From Lautropia sp. (GTDB lineage: Bacteria > Pseudomonadota > Gammaproteobacteria > Burkholderiales > Burkholderiaceae_E), in contig JAUNAC010000001.1 of NCBI GenBank assembly GCA_030527825.1, positions 620,001-684,000 of the forward strand: a stretch of 64,000 nucleotides of DNA, written 5' to 3'. Position 1 is the stretch's first letter. The number at the start of each line of letters is the position of its first letter. A model generated the notes under the pieces. It was not told where the DNA came from, did not search any database, and saw only the letters and a program-made list of their open reading frames with translations. Below are positions 46,727 to 57,349 of the stretch, piece by piece. The position numbers and the translations under genes were made by a program.

Positions 46727-48178
46727 GTGATTGGAATCCTCAAGCCGGCTGCCCATAAGCCGTTGCTGCCCGCGGATCAGATCGATGCGACCTACCGACG
46801 TCTTCGCTGGCAGGTCTTTGCGGGTATTTTCTTTGGCTACGCCGCCTATTATTTTGTGCGTGGCAACTTCGATCTTGCCCAGAAGGGGCTGATCGACGCG
46901 GGTCTCTACAACAAGGCCCAGCTGGGCGAGATTGGTGCTGCTGCCGGTCTGGCCTACGGTATCTCGAAGTTTCTGATGGCGGCAGTGTCCGACCGCTCGA
47001 ATCCCAAGGTGTTTCTGCCCATCGGCCTGCTGCTGTCGGGGCTGTGCATGACGGTGATGGGTCTGATGCCGTGGGCGACGTCGAGTGTGGGCATCGCCTT
47101 TGTGATGATCTTTCTCAATGGCTGGTTTCAGGGGATGGGCTGGCCGCCGTGCGGCAAGACCATGGTGCACTGGTGGTCCAAGAGCGAGCGGGGTTCGACG
47201 GTTTCCATCTGGAATACGGCTCACAATCTGGGCGGCATGATGCCTGGGGCGATGGTACTGCTGGCCGGGGCCGTCTACTTCAGCACCCACGGTGTGGAAG
47301 CGACCAACAAGGATATCTGGCAGCAGGCCCTGTACTATCCGGGCATTGCCGCGATGATCATCTCGGTGCCGATTTTCTTCATCATGAAGGACTCGCCGCA
47401 GTCTTGCGGATTGCCGCCGATCGAGCAGTGGAAGAATGATTACCCGGACAACTATGACGAGAAGACGGCCGAGCAGGATCTCAGCACCAAGGAAATCTTC
47501 CTCACGTATGTCCTGAAAAACCGCCTGTTGTGGTACATCGCGCTGGCCAACGTATTCGTTTATCTGATCCGCTACGGTGTGCTCAAGTGGTCGCCAGTCT
47601 ACCTGAGCGAAGTCAAGCATTTCGACTTCAAGGGAACCGCCTGGGCCTATACTATTTATGAGCTGGCGGCGATTCCGGGCACGCTGCTCTGCGGCTGGAT
47701 TTCGGACAAGGTGTTCAAGGGCAAGCGGGGGCTGACGGGCTTTATTTTCATGATCCTGACAACCGCTGCCGTGGTGGCGCTGTGGATGAACCCGGCCACG
47801 CCGGCGGATCAGATCGCCCAGTATGCTTCCCAGCCCTGGTACAAAAATCCCTACCAGCTGACGGACTTCGTGCTGATGACCACGGTCGGCTTTCTGATCT
47901 ATGGCCCGGTGATGCTGATTGGTCTGCATGCGCTGGAGCTGGCACCGAAGAAGGCAGCCGGTACGGCGGCCGGGTTCACGGGCCTGTTTGGCTATCTGGG
48001 CGGCACATCGGCGGCGTCGGCCGTCGTCGGCTGGGCGGCGCAGCACTATGGCTGGAATGGTGGTTTCTACGTGATGATCGCGGGCGGTGTTCTGGCCGTC
48101 ATTCTGCTGTTCATCACAATGATCGAGGAAGGGCGGCACAAGGCACGCATTCCCGAGAATGAGCGTCTGAAAAAATAA
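46727..48178 (+). CDS. glpT: Glycerol-3-phosphate transporter (MFS)
   Basis: The 483-residue MFS antiporter of the organophosphate:phosphate family has 12 predicted helices. The N-terminus '[20 protein letters not shown]' followed by '[20 protein letters not shown]' matches GlpT, as does '[18 protein letters not shown]', and it is placed directly before glpD (17-base gap). I set the start at GTG 46727, with tggaga 6 bases upstream; the longer frame from ATG 46637 would add an atypical hydrophobic stretch. Import of glycerol-3-phosphate, then oxidation by GlpD, is the likely joint function. Confidence 0.93.
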   Translation: MIGILKPAAHKPLLPADQIDATYRRLRWQVFAGIFFGYAAYYFVRGNFDLAQKGLIDAGLYNKAQLGEIGAAAGLAYGISKFLMAAVSDRSNPKVFLPIGLLLSGLCMTVMGLMPWATSSVGIAFVMIFLNGWFQGMGWPPCGKTMVHWWSKSERGSTVSIWNTAHNLGGMMPGAMVLLAGAVYFSTHGVEATNKDIWQQALYYPGIAAMIISVPIFFIMKDSPQSCGLPPIEQWKNDYPDNYDEKTAEQDLSTKEIFLTYVLKNRLLWYIALANVFVYLIRYGVLKWSPVYLSEVKHFDFKGTAWAYTIYELAAIPGTLLCGWISDKVFKGKRGLTGFIFMILTTAAVVALWMNPATPADQIAQYASQPWYKNPYQLTDFVLMTTVGFLIYGPVMLIGLHALELAPKKAAGTAAGFTGLFGYLGGTSAASAVVGWAAQHYGWNGGFYVMIAGGVLAVILLFITMIEEGRHKARIPENERLKK

Positions 48179-48195
48179 CGGCAGGAGGCCACAAC

Positions 48196-49767
48196 ATGCA
48201 ACGCAACAAGGCTATCGAGCAGTTGAAGTCACATGGCGAGTGGGATGTGGTGGTCATCGGCGGCGGGGCAACCGGGCTGGGGGTAGCGCTGGACGCGGTG
48301 ACCCGTGGTTATTCAACCCTGCTGCTGGAAGGGCATGATTTTGCCAAGGGCACGTCCAGCCGCTCCACCAAGCTGGTTCATGGTGGGGTGCGCTATCTGG
48401 CCCAGGGTTATGTGGATCTGGTGCGTGAGGCGCTGCGTGAGCGGGGCCGGCTTGCCCGGAATGCGCCGCATCTGTTCAAGACCCAGGCGTTCATCATTCC
48501 GGGTGAGCAGTGGTGGACGGCGCCGTATTACACCTTCGGCCTTTGGGTCTATGACCGGCTGTCTGGCCAGTTGAGCCTAGGCAAAACGCGTTATCTCTCG
48601 CAGGTGCAGGCGCGGCAGCGCCTGTCCGGGGTGCGTGATGACCGCCTGGGCGCAGGGGTCTGCTACTACGATGGCCAGTTTGATGATGCCCGTCTGGCCA
48701 TGTGCCTTGCACTGTCCATTGCCGACCACGGGGGCACGGTGATCAACTATTGTCCGGTGACCAGTATCGAGAAGGATGCAGCCGGCCGGCTGACGGGCGT
48801 GTCGTGCCGTGACGAGTTGGGGACGGAGTCCTATCAGGTCAAGGCGAAATGCGTGGTCAATGCGACTGGTGTGTTCGCCAACCCGATCCTGGGCATGGAT
48901 GAGGTGCATGAAAAACCGCCCATTCTGCCCAGTCAGGGGGTGCATCTGGTGCTGGATCGTGATTTCCTGCCGGGCGATGATGCCCTGATGGTGCCCAAGA
49001 CCTCTGATGGTCGGGTGTTGTTCGCAGTACCCTGGCACGGCAAGGTGGTCGTCGGTACGACGGATACGCTCATCAAGGAGCCCTCCTACGAACCGAAGCC
49101 GCTGGAGCAGGAGATCGACTTCATCCTGAACACGGCCCGCGACTATCTGAAGCGTCCGCCTTCCCGGGCTGATGTGCGCAGTGTGTTCGTCGGGTTGCGG
49201 CCGCTGGCTGCGCCCAAGGAGGAAGGCAAGTCCACCAAGGAGGTCTCCCGCAGCCACAAGGTGGATGTGAGCAAATCCGGCATGGTCAACATCTTCGGCG
49301 GCAAATGGACGACCTATCGGCAGATGGCCGAAGATGGTGTTGATGCCGCAATCGGTGCCGGTCTGCTACCAGCCAAGACCTGCCGGACGCAGGATCTGCG
49401 GCTGCATGGTTATATGGGCGACAAACAGCATCTGGATGATACGCCGTTGACACTCTATGGCAGTGATGCGGGCGCCATTGAAGCTCTGGCGGCAGGTGAT
49501 GCTGCGCTGGCCAGACGGCTGCATCCCGATTACCCCTACACCTATGCGCAGGTGCAGTGGGCGATGGATCAGGAGCTGGCGGTATCGCTGGAGGATGTGC
49601 TTGCCCGGCGGATACGCCTGCTGTTTCTGGATTCCAGGGCAGCCGAGGCTGTGGCGCCGGATGTTGCGGCTTTCATGGCCAAGCACCTGGGCTGGAGCGA
49701 TACCCGACGCGAGGCCGAGCAGGAAAGCTTCGTTCGTCTGGCGCGACAGTACCGTCTGGTGGATTGA
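48196..49767 (+). CDS. glpD: Aerobic glycerol-3-phosphate dehydrogenase
   Basis: This membrane-associated flavoenzyme oxidises glycerol-3-phosphate to dihydroxyacetone phosphate and passes electrons to quinone. The 523 residues show the FAD dinucleotide motif 'VVVIGGGATGLGVALDAVTR', the family signature 'GTSSRSTKLVHGGVRYL', and 'GLRPLAAP' with 'NIFGGKWTTYRQMAEDGVDA' near the C-terminal part. ATG 48196 follows caggagg at ideal spacing. It pairs with glpT immediately upstream and is followed by a strong terminator, closing the operon. Confidence 0.96.
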   Translation: MQRNKAIEQLKSHGEWDVVVIGGGATGLGVALDAVTRGYSTLLLEGHDFAKGTSSRSTKLVHGGVRYLAQGYVDLVREALRERGRLARNAPHLFKTQAFIIPGEQWWTAPYYTFGLWVYDRLSGQLSLGKTRYLSQVQARQRLSGVRDDRLGAGVCYYDGQFDDARLAMCLALSIADHGGTVINYCPVTSIEKDAAGRLTGVSCRDELGTESYQVKAKCVVNATGVFANPILGMDEVHEKPPILPSQGVHLVLDRDFLPGDDALMVPKTSDGRVLFAVPWHGKVVVGTTDTLIKEPSYEPKPLEQEIDFILNTARDYLKRPPSRADVRSVFVGLRPLAAPKEEGKSTKEVSRSHKVDVSKSGMVNIFGGKWTTYRQMAEDGVDAAIGAGLLPAKTCRTQDLRLHGYMGDKQHLDDTPLTLYGSDAGAIEALAAGDAALARRLHPDYPYTYAQVQWAMDQELAVSLEDVLARRIRLLFLDSRAAEAVAPDVAAFMAKHLGWSDTRREAEQESFVRLARQYRLVD

Positions 49768-49811
49768 TACGACGCCAGTCGCTGGTTACCCGGCCAGCGT
49801 CCGATGCGTAA

Positions 49812-49832
49812 GCCGTCCCCGGGGGGGACGGC
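49812..49832 (+). terminator. GC-rich hairpin after glpD
   Basis: GCCGTCCCC (49812-49820) and GGGGACGGC (49824-49832) form a perfect 9-bp stem with a 3-base loop. It lies 45 bases after glpD and just before a second hairpin with a T-run. Confidence 0.5.
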
Positions 49833-49838
49833 AGGGAG

Positions 49839-49870
49839 CGCCTGCATGCCATCCCGGCTGCAGGCGTTTT
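49839..49870 (+). terminator. Intrinsic terminator after glpD
   Basis: CGCCTGCA (49839-49846) pairs perfectly with TGCAGGCG (49859-49866), followed directly by TTTT. This is the probable end of the glpT-glpD transcript. The remaining 196 bases before tamA show no gene. Confidence 0.7.
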
Positions 49871-50066
49871 CATGTGATGGAGGGAGCAGAATCTGACGGG
49901 CAAACCGCCCGCCGGCTGGTCCACGGCATTTGTCACGGTTTTTCAGTATGAAGGAGCGGCAGGCCCTATACTTCCGGCTGCTCGATGTGGCGTGGCCTGG
50001 CTGTTGCCAAACGGGTGTGCGCTGCTTCTGCTTTCCTGACGCACGGAGGAGCCGTGCCACGATGCC

Positions 50067-51899
50067 ATGAGAAAACGGATTTTGGACAGCTGTTGGGTGA
50101 GCGCCTTGACTGGCTTGCTGGTGCTTGCGGCGGCTTTGTCAAGCGGGCCGCTGGCGGCTGCAGATGCATCGGCGCAGTCATCCACAAAGACCATCAACCC
50201 GGTCTCTGCCCTGCTTGGACATAGCAATTACCGGTTCGATATTGAGGCACCGGGAGATTTCACAGGTGCTATCCGCGAGCGTACCTTGATAGGACGGTGG
50301 CAGCAGCGTACCGATTACGATCCGGTGCAGTTCGAGGGGCTGGTGGCGAAACTGCATGACGAAGTGCTGGCCATCGTTCAGGCCGAGGGCTATTTCGAGC
50401 CTGATATCGTGATTGATGTGCAGGCTCCAAGCGGTGTCCGGCTGGTGCTCAGGCCAGGTGTGCGTACCAAGGTCAGCGCACTGGATATCCAGATCGAGGG
50501 GCAGGGCACCCAGAATCGTGCGCTGGCCAACCTGAAACAGCGGTTTGGCATGGCCGTTGGGGATCCCTTTGTCAGCAAACAGTGGCAGAGCGGCAAGGCG
50601 GCGCTTATCGATGCCATGAAGCAGCAGGGCTATCTGCGGGCGCGCATCGCCCGTAGTTCGGCGCAGGTTGATGCCGCCAGCGCCCGGGCGCGGTTGATGG
50701 CAGTGGTGGATTCAGGCGACCGTGTCGCCTTTGGCAAGGTCGAGATCCGGGGGCTGGCCCGTTATCCGGAACATGTCGTGACGGATCTCCAGCCATTTCA
50801 TGAGGGCGATGCCTACACGGATGCGCTCCTGCAGACCTTTGAGCAGCGCCTGCGTGATTCGGGCTATTTCAGCTCCATCAGTGCCGTACCCGATATGCTG
50901 GCCCTGCAGGAGGATCCGGATATGAAGGCGGTGCCGATCCGGCTGGTCGTCGAGGAGCTCAAGCGCCACCGGCTGGTTTATGGTCTGGGCTACAGTACGG
51001 ATGATGGCATCCGAGGTCAGGTGGGTTTTCAGGATCGCAATCTGTTCGGCCTGCAGATGGAGGCATCCGTGGTGATGTCGCAGCGCCGCCAGCGGGCCTT
51101 TGCCAATTTCCGCACCCCCTATGATGCGGCTAATCGCTACGTTGCCTTTGGTGGCCGGCTGGAGCGCGATAGCGACCACGGTCTCATCACGCTTAACAGT
51201 AATGCCTATGTAGGTTACGGACAGCGTGAGCGCGACATTGATGCGTTCACGTCGCTGCAGTTGCAGCAGGAGCAGGACCATTTTCGCAGCAGTGGCCAGC
51301 GTGATGGCATCAAGGCGCTGGTGCTGGGTAAGGCATGGACGCTGAAACGCTTTGATTCAATGCTCAACCCCACGCGTGGTTTTGGCGTCAAGTTTGAGAT
51401 CTCGGGTGCGAGCAAGCGCCTGCTCAGTGACGCCACCTTTTCCCGCTTCTATACCAGTATGGTCGGCTTTCAGCCGCTGCCGCAGCATTCCATCTGGAAG
51501 GACGGCAGCCTGATTGGCCGGCTGGAGTTCGGGGTCGTCAATGCTGGCAGCCGGTTTGGCATCCCCAGTGAAAACCTGTTCCGGGCAGGGGGGATCGGTT
51601 CATTGCGTGGCTACGGTTATCGTTCCCTGGGGCTGAATACAGACCGCGCGGTAATCGGGCAGCGTTATCTGGCCATTGGGTCGCTGGAATATCAGCACCG
51701 GCTGACCGAGCTGTTGTCGCTGGGGGTGTTTTATGACTACGGCAACGTATCGGATGAGTGGAAATCCATTGATCCGGTGTCAGGATATGGGGTAGGGGTG
51801 CAAATGCATACGCCGGTCGGGCCGGTCAAATTAGACGTTGCGTACGGGCAGGCCATCCATCGCTATCGGCTTCATTTTTCCATTGGATTCAATTTCTGA
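50067..51899 (+). CDS. tamA: Translocation and assembly module protein TamA (Omp85 family)
   Basis: TamA is the outer-membrane Omp85 partner of TamB in outer-membrane protein and lipid handling. The 610 residues include a signal peptide ending 'GPLAAADA', N-terminal POTRA domains (to about 280), and a 16-strand barrel with the conserved 'FRAGGIGSLRGYGYRSLG' (lid-lock type RGY motif). It ends with an aromatic-terminated strand '...FSIGFNF'. A ggagga lies about 16 bases before the ATG, farther than ideal. tamB begins 2 bases after the stop, so the pair is an operon. Confidence 0.94.
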   Translation: MRKRILDSCWVSALTGLLVLAAALSSGPLAAADASAQSSTKTINPVSALLGHSNYRFDIEAPGDFTGAIRERTLIGRWQQRTDYDPVQFEGLVAKLHDEVLAIVQAEGYFEPDIVIDVQAPSGVRLVLRPGVRTKVSALDIQIEGQGTQNRALANLKQRFGMAVGDPFVSKQWQSGKAALIDAMKQQGYLRARIARSSAQVDAASARARLMAVVDSGDRVAFGKVEIRGLARYPEHVVTDLQPFHEGDAYTDALLQTFEQRLRDSGYFSSISAVPDMLALQEDPDMKAVPIRLVVEELKRHRLVYGLGYSTDDGIRGQVGFQDRNLFGLQMEASVVMSQRRQRAFANFRTPYDAANRYVAFGGRLERDSDHGLITLNSNAYVGYGQRERDIDAFTSLQLQQEQDHFRSSGQRDGIKALVLGKAWTLKRFDSMLNPTRGFGVKFEISGASKRLLSDATFSRFYTSMVGFQPLPQHSIWKDGSLIGRLEFGVVNAGSRFGIPSENLFRAGGIGSLRGYGYRSLGLNTDRAVIGQRYLAIGSLEYQHRLTELLSLGVFYDYGNVSDEWKSIDPVSGYGVGVQMHTPVGPVKLDVAYGQAIHRYRLHFSIGFNF

Positions 51900-51901
51900 C
51901 C

Positions 51902-54900
51902 ATGGATGACACCACGATGACGACCCGACCCGCTCGGCGTACAGGCGCGCTGTGGCGTGCGTTCTTTCGGTGGAGCGTACGGATTTTGTTGCTGGTTCTA
52001 ATGCTGCTGCTGGCCGCCCTGTTGTGGCTGGGCAGCGAAGGGGGGCTGACCCAGGCCCTGTCGTGGACCCAGCAGCTGCTGGCCCGTCAGGGCCAGGCGC
52101 TTGCCTTCGAGCAGCTTCGAGGCAATCTCTGGCGCGGTATCCGCCTTGGGCGGGTTGAATGGCGTGGCGCTGGTACCGTGGTCAAGGGCAATGACCTGCA
52201 GGTGCATTTCTCGCTGCGAGCCTTGCTGCGTGGCAAAGGGCTTGTTCATCTGCTGAAAGCGGATACGCTGATCATTCAGGTACCGCCGGGTGAGCCCGAC
52301 AAGCCTCGCACTGACGCGGCTATGCCCGGGAATATCGGTTTGCCACTGCCTCTGGAAATCCAGACGCTGGCGGTCAAGCGGCTGGAAATTCAGCCGCCGG
52401 CCGTTGACGGCCGGGATGCACCAGCTCACGTCGTCCTGAGTGATATTGATGGCGCTGCGCAATATTCCCTGGGGCAATACCGGATTTCGGCGCTGACCAT
52501 CGTCACGCCCTGGGGCAAGGCCCACACGGACACGCTGCAGATGGATGCGGCACCGCCACATCATCTTAAAGGCGAAGTGCTGGCAGACGGTCACGCCCAG
52601 CAGTGGCCTTATCATGCCAGGCTGCAGGTAGATGGCGATTTGGCCCGACTGCCGGCCACATTGAGTGGTCAGCTGGCGGATGGCATGGCTGATGTCCGTG
52701 CCGTGGTCCGCCCTCTGGGGCGAATGCCACTGGAAAACCTGCACGTTCGCCTGGCAGACACCAATCTGGCGCGCTTTACGGCGCTGGGCACGTTGCCGGA
52801 GACGGGCGTGGATCTGGATGTCGATATGGATCCCGTGGTGGGTAAGCATGACCTCTGGCAGGGGAAACTGCGGCTGGCAAATCGGCTTTCCGGCACGTTG
52901 GAGGCCGGTCGCGTGCCACTGACGGCGCTTCAAAGCCACATCACGCTGCGGATCCCGTCCACCGAGCAGTGGTCCCAGCTCTATCTCGGGCTGAAGGATC
53001 TGGCCATTGACTTGCCGGTGAGCGGCGGGAAGGCGGCAATCAACCGTGCCGAAAGCCGCCTTGCCGGCGGGACGCGTGCCGCATCTGCCGCAGATTCGCT
53101 CACACCAAATGCTCCCCTCGCCCGGGGGGCGCACATCACGGGGCAGCTGGAGAGCTGGCTGGCGCAGGACATGGCGCTGCCGGGGATCACCATCCCCCGT
53201 CTGAAAACGGATCTGAAGCTGACCGACCTGGATCTGGCCCCCCTCTGGAAGGGCTTGCCTCAGACGGTTCTGGGTGGTCAGGTGTCGGTCGATGGCCAGC
53301 AGTTCCTGGTGGATATGGCACAGCGTGCTGAACAGATGCGCACGTTACTGCCGCCGGAGCTGAAGGCAGCGGCTGCTGATGCACAGGTCCGGCTCGATGG
53401 GACGCTGGATGCCCGCTGGCTGAAGCTGACGCAGGCCAGGGTTTCGCTTGGTGACAGCCTGCTGACGGCGGCCGGGCAGGCTGCCGTCAGCGCGCCCTGG
53501 GATCTGAAGCTGCAGGGCACCGCCCGCCGACTGGATCTGGCCCAGTGGCTGCCTGCCAGCTTGCCGATTGACCCGGCCTGGCGCACGGGGATGCTGGGTG
53601 CCGACTGGCATATCGATGGCCGTTTGATGGCCCCTGGCCAGAAGGCTGCGCTGGGTCTGGATCTGGTTGACAGCCGGGTTGCCGGGCGGCCCCTGACGGG
53701 CAGTTTGCATGGTCGGGCCGAGCTGGATGCGGGATGGCAGCCGCAGCTGGTGAGGGATCTGGATCTCACCCTGGCGCATGGTGCAGCCAACCGTATCCAT
53801 GCCCAGGGCGCACTGGGCCGACCCGATGACCGGATGGATATCCGGGCCACCCTGACTGACCTCAAGGCGCTGGACAGTCGTCTGTCGGGCAATCTGGCCT
53901 TGGCTGGTCATCTGGATGGGCGCTTCCCGGATCTGACGGCCAAACTGCAGTTGCAGGCGGCCGCCGCTGGCTGGACGACCCGGGATGCGCATGGCAAGCC
54001 CAGCCACATGGGCCTGAAGGATCTGAAGGCAGATCTGTCGGCCCCCCTGTCGCTCCAGAATCCCGCGCGTCTTGAGGCTCCCGTTGACCTGGCACTGTCG
54101 GCCCATCAGGTTGACATGGGTACGGGTGTGCTGGACGGGGCCACGTTGAACCTGCATGGCTCGTCTGCGCAGCATCAGCTCGATGCCGCGTTGCGGATGG
54201 GCAAGGATCGCCTACTATTACAGCTACTGGGGGGAATTTCGCTGTCACATGGTGCTCCGACCTACCGGGCACAGGTTCAGACCCTTGACCTGAGCGGTCG
54301 GACCAGCGTACGTTTGACGGATCCGGCACCGCTGGCACTCGATGCCAGCCATCTGACCTTGGATCGTTTCCGCCTGTCCGCCCTCGGCGGACACATGGAC
54401 CTGGCTCATCTTGCGCTGAACTGGGGAGGAGCCCTTACATACGATAGCCGGGGGACGGTCGAAGGACTGATTCCGCTCCAGCTGCACCAGGCGCTTGGCG
54501 TCACCCTGGACAAAAATGCGGATGCCCTTCGGAACGTGCGACTTGATGCTCACTGGCAGATGCGGGGCCAGGGCCAGGAGGCACTGTCTGGCGACCTGGC
54601 GGTCAAGATCCGTGAGCAGGTGGGGGCCGGGCAGAAAAAACAGCTTGGTCTGAGTGATGACAATGGCCTGACCGTACGCGTTGACAAAAACCGTCTTGAT
54701 GGCCGGATCAAGCTGAATCTCCCCTCATTGGGTTTGGTCAGTCCACTGGCGGGGCCTGACATGGCCGTTGACGGGTCACTGCTGGTGGATGGCGCCATCG
54801 CTGGCACGCTGAATGCGCCCCTGCTGGATGTGCACCTGAGCGGCAAGGATCTGTCCGTCCTGCAGCGTTCGGCCGGATTGCGGCTGGCGGGAGGGGTACT

Positions 54901-56149
54901 GGACGCGCAGCTCAATGGCAAGGGATTGCTGCTGCGCCAGTTACGCTTCAGCGCCGGCAAGAGCAGCCTGATGCTCAATGGCCGTGCGCAGCTGGTAGAG
55001 CGCGAGGGGGGCAACGTGAAAGCTGCGATCGCGGCGCAGGAGCGCGCCTGGACCGCGATCCAGGTCAATCCGCCCAAGGGCGGAGGGGCCCTGCCGTCCC
55101 TGTTGCCGATGGATGGTGTCTTCGATGTGCGGGCGGACCATTTTATGGTACCGATTGGGCCGGGACAGCGGGTGACCCTTTCCGGCGCGACACGGCTGAC
55201 CAGCAGCGTAGCGGGCCTGTTGCTGGCCGGCGACATGAAAGTCGATGAAGGGTTAATTGAGCTACAGGGCTCGGCAGCCCCCGAGCTGCCTTCGGACGTC
55301 AAGGTAACAGGAGAGTCATCCAGCCAGGATCAGCCGGAGGTTGCACCGGAGGACACCTTGCGTATTGCCAGTGATCTGGGAGTGTCCCTGGGCAACAGTC
55401 TGCGGATCAATGGCATGGGTGCGGAGGCCCGACTGGGCGGCAAACTGGAGGTTCAGGGCTTTTTGCCGGCGGAACCCCGGCTGCTGGGCCTGGTCAAAAT
55501 TGTTGATGGCAGCTATCAGGCTTATGGCCAGAACCTGAAATTCACCAAGGGGCTAATCCGCTTCAGTGGCCCGGTCGATAACCCCTCACTGGATCTGGAG
55601 GCCAAGCGCCCCTTCCTGCCGGTTGAGGTGGGCATTGCCATTACCGGACAGGCCAGCAACCCGCAGATCTCCCTGATTTCCCGGCCCAGCATGTCCGACA
55701 CCAACAAACTGTCATGGCTGGTGCTGGGTGTGCCGCCTGACGAGGCCGGCGGTGCCGCGCAGGCGTTGGCACTGCAGCAGGCCGGTTCTTTGCTGCTGGG
55801 TAACAACAGCGGCGTCCGGACACCGTCCATTGCAGACCGGCTGGGCCTGGATGTGCTGAATTATGGCTACGCCTCCAACACTGAGGTGGATTCCGGCATT
55901 CAGGACACCATGACACCCAAGGGTCTGGTGGGCCAGAGCAGCAGCAGCAATTCAGACGCAACGGAAACGGGCGTGGTCTCACTGGGCAAACGCATCAATG
56001 ACCGCCTGTTCGTCAGCTACGAAAAGGGCATTCGGGGCGTCTGGGCGCTGCTGCGCATCCAGTACACCCTGGGCAAGGGGTATGTCCTGCGAGCCCAGAC
56101 AGGCAGTGACAATTCACTGGATCTGCTGCGCTCGCGCAGTTTCAACTAG
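51902..56149 (+). CDS. tamB: Translocation and assembly module protein TamB (AsmA-like)
   Basis: The 1415-residue inner-membrane-anchored, periplasm-spanning protein has an N-terminal transmembrane helix (about 19-44, 'SVRILLLVLMLLLAALLWLG'), a very long beta-rich repeat region forming the hydrophobic groove typical of AsmA-like proteins, and a C-terminal TamB (DUF490) domain. The latter shows 'LLGLVKIVDGSYQAYGQNLK', 'LVLGVPPDEAGGAAQALALQ' and the terminal 'DRLFVSYEKGIRGVWALLRI'. TamB-like proteins transport phospholipids to the outer membrane and help TamA. Its size and position right after tamA leave little doubt. Confidence 0.94.
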   Translation: MDDTTMTTRPARRTGALWRAFFRWSVRILLLVLMLLLAALLWLGSEGGLTQALSWTQQLLARQGQALAFEQLRGNLWRGIRLGRVEWRGAGTVVKGNDLQVHFSLRALLRGKGLVHLLKADTLIIQVPPGEPDKPRTDAAMPGNIGLPLPLEIQTLAVKRLEIQPPAVDGRDAPAHVVLSDIDGAAQYSLGQYRISALTIVTPWGKAHTDTLQMDAAPPHHLKGEVLADGHAQQWPYHARLQVDGDLARLPATLSGQLADGMADVRAVVRPLGRMPLENLHVRLADTNLARFTALGTLPETGVDLDVDMDPVVGKHDLWQGKLRLANRLSGTLEAGRVPLTALQSHITLRIPSTEQWSQLYLGLKDLAIDLPVSGGKAAINRAESRLAGGTRAASAADSLTPNAPLARGAHITGQLESWLAQDMALPGITIPRLKTDLKLTDLDLAPLWKGLPQTVLGGQVSVDGQQFLVDMAQRAEQMRTLLPPELKAAAADAQVRLDGTLDARWLKLTQARVSLGDSLLTAAGQAAVSAPWDLKLQGTARRLDLAQWLPASLPIDPAWRTGMLGADWHIDGRLMAPGQKAALGLDLVDSRVAGRPLTGSLHGRAELDAGWQPQLVRDLDLTLAHGAANRIHAQGALGRPDDRMDIRATLTDLKALDSRLSGNLALAGHLDGRFPDLTAKLQLQAAAAGWTTRDAHGKPSHMGLKDLKADLSAPLSLQNPARLEAPVDLALSAHQVDMGTGVLDGATLNLHGSSAQHQLDAALRMGKDRLLLQLLGGISLSHGAPTYRAQVQTLDLSGRTSVRLTDPAPLALDASHLTLDRFRLSALGGHMDLAHLALNWGGALTYDSRGTVEGLIPLQLHQALGVTLDKNADALRNVRLDAHWQMRGQGQEALSGDLAVKIREQVGAGQKKQLGLSDDNGLTVRVDKNRLDGRIKLNLPSLGLVSPLAGPDMAVDGSLLVDGAIAGTLNAPLLDVHLSGKDLSVLQRSAGLRLAGGVLDAQLNGKGLLLRQLRFSAGKSSLMLNGRAQLVEREGGNVKAAIAAQERAWTAIQVNPPKGGGALPSLLPMDGVFDVRADHFMVPIGPGQRVTLSGATRLTSSVAGLLLAGDMKVDEGLIELQGSAAPELPSDVKVTGESSSQDQPEVAPEDTLRIASDLGVSLGNSLRINGMGAEARLGGKLEVQGFLPAEPRLLGLVKIVDGSYQAYGQNLKFTKGLIRFSGPVDNPSLDLEAKRPFLPVEVGIAITGQASNPQISLISRPSMSDTNKLSWLVLGVPPDEAGGAAQALALQQAGSLLLGNNSGVRTPSIADRLGLDVLNYGYASNTEVDSGIQDTMTPKGLVGQSSSSNSDATETGVVSLGKRINDRLFVSYEKGIRGVWALLRIQYTLGKGYVLRAQTGSDNSLDLLRSRSFN

Positions 56150-56326
56150 CCCATTTGCCTGTCCACATGAAAGTGAACAAACACTCACTTTGAATGCGGG
56201 CGGCTGGCATGTGTATGGACTGGCATTCCATGGGGCAGGGTTCATAATGGCGACCCGGATATTCCCCAACCAGGCCCGTGCACAGCCCGGCCTGCCACTA
56301 GTGACCGGACGCGGTCCGGCGTGTAC

Positions 56327-57112
56327 ATGAAATCGAAAGCATTCAGCGAAGAAGAGGTTTTGAGCGTTCATCATTGGACAGACCGACTGTTCAGCTTCAC
56401 CACCACACGGGATGAGTCGCTCCGGTTCAAGAACGGCCATTTCACCATGATCGGGCTTCCCCCGAAAGAAGGGGAGCGCCCGCTGTTACGCGCATACAGC
56501 ATAGCGAGCGCTAACTACGAAGAGCATCTGGAATTTCTCAGCATCAAGGTGCCGGATGGCCCCCTGACGTCGAAACTGCAGCACATTGCGCCGGGTGACA
56601 AGATCATCGTGGGACGTAAGCCGACGGGTACGCTGGTGACCGATTACCTGCTGCCGGGAAAACGTCTCTGGCTGCTGGCCACGGGCACCGGCCTGGCACC
56701 TTTCTTGAGCATTACGCGCGATCCGGATGCCTATGAACGCTACGAGCAGATTATCCTGGTGCACGGTGTGCGGCAGGTAAATGAACTGGCCTACCATGAT
56801 CTGTTTACGCGGGATCTGCCTGCACACGAATACCTGGGCGAACTGGTGCGCGACCGGCTGCGCTATTACCCCACGGTCACCCGGGAGCCCTTCCGGCATC
56901 AGGGGCGAATCACGACGCTGATTGAAAATGGCCAGCTGAATGCCGATCTGGAACTTCCTCCCTTCAATCGGGAAGAAGACCGCATCATGATCTGCGGTAG
57001 TCCCGACATGCTGCGCGACCTGAAAGAGATGTTCGAAAAACGCGGTTTTGCCGAAGGCAACACCTCCACCCCGGGCGACTTTGTCATCGAGCGGGCGTTT
57101 GCCGAGCAATGA
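56327..57112 (+). CDS. fpr: Ferredoxin--NADP reductase
   Basis: The 261-residue bacterial FPR has the FAD motif 'LLRAYSIASANYEEHLEF' (R-x-Y-S), the NADP-binding 'LLATGTGLAPFLSI', and 'DRIMICGSPDMLRDL'. The C-terminus 'FVIERAFAEQ' is typical of the proteobacterial type with an extended tail. It transfers electrons between NADPH and ferredoxin or flavodoxin, often under oxidative stress. ATG 56327 is chosen over GTG 56321. The nrdHIEF operon downstream includes the flavodoxin-like NrdI, which needs an electron donor, so a functional link is possible but not shown. Confidence 0.93.
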   Translation: MKSKAFSEEEVLSVHHWTDRLFSFTTTRDESLRFKNGHFTMIGLPPKEGERPLLRAYSIASANYEEHLEFLSIKVPDGPLTSKLQHIAPGDKIIVGRKPTGTLVTDYLLPGKRLWLLATGTGLAPFLSITRDPDAYERYEQIILVHGVRQVNELAYHDLFTRDLPAHEYLGELVRDRLRYYPTVTREPFRHQGRITTLIENGQLNADLELPPFNREEDRIMICGSPDMLRDLKEMFEKRGFAEGNTSTPGDFVIERAFAEQ

Positions 57113-57349
57113 CACCCCCGGCCGCCGCCTGCCGTTTCGTGTCGGTGCAGCCTTGTGGCAGCACCTGGACAGTTGTTGCGGTCTGACCGCAGCCGACGAA
57201 CGGAGCGACAGGCGGTCGGTCGTTTAAAAAATCAATAACAACAATTACTTTGCCGGGAATGTGCATGTCCCAGGCACGAATGTGGTGCTAGCTGGTGTTG
57301 CACAGACGTTGATGGCTACTCAAGGGGTAGTGCCGTTTGCATATGTGTA

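Noticed and set aside
46685-48139. 484-codon minus-strand open frame opposite glpT
   Set aside because: It is His/Arg/Gln-rich shadow sequence with no domain; glpT is clear on the plus strand.
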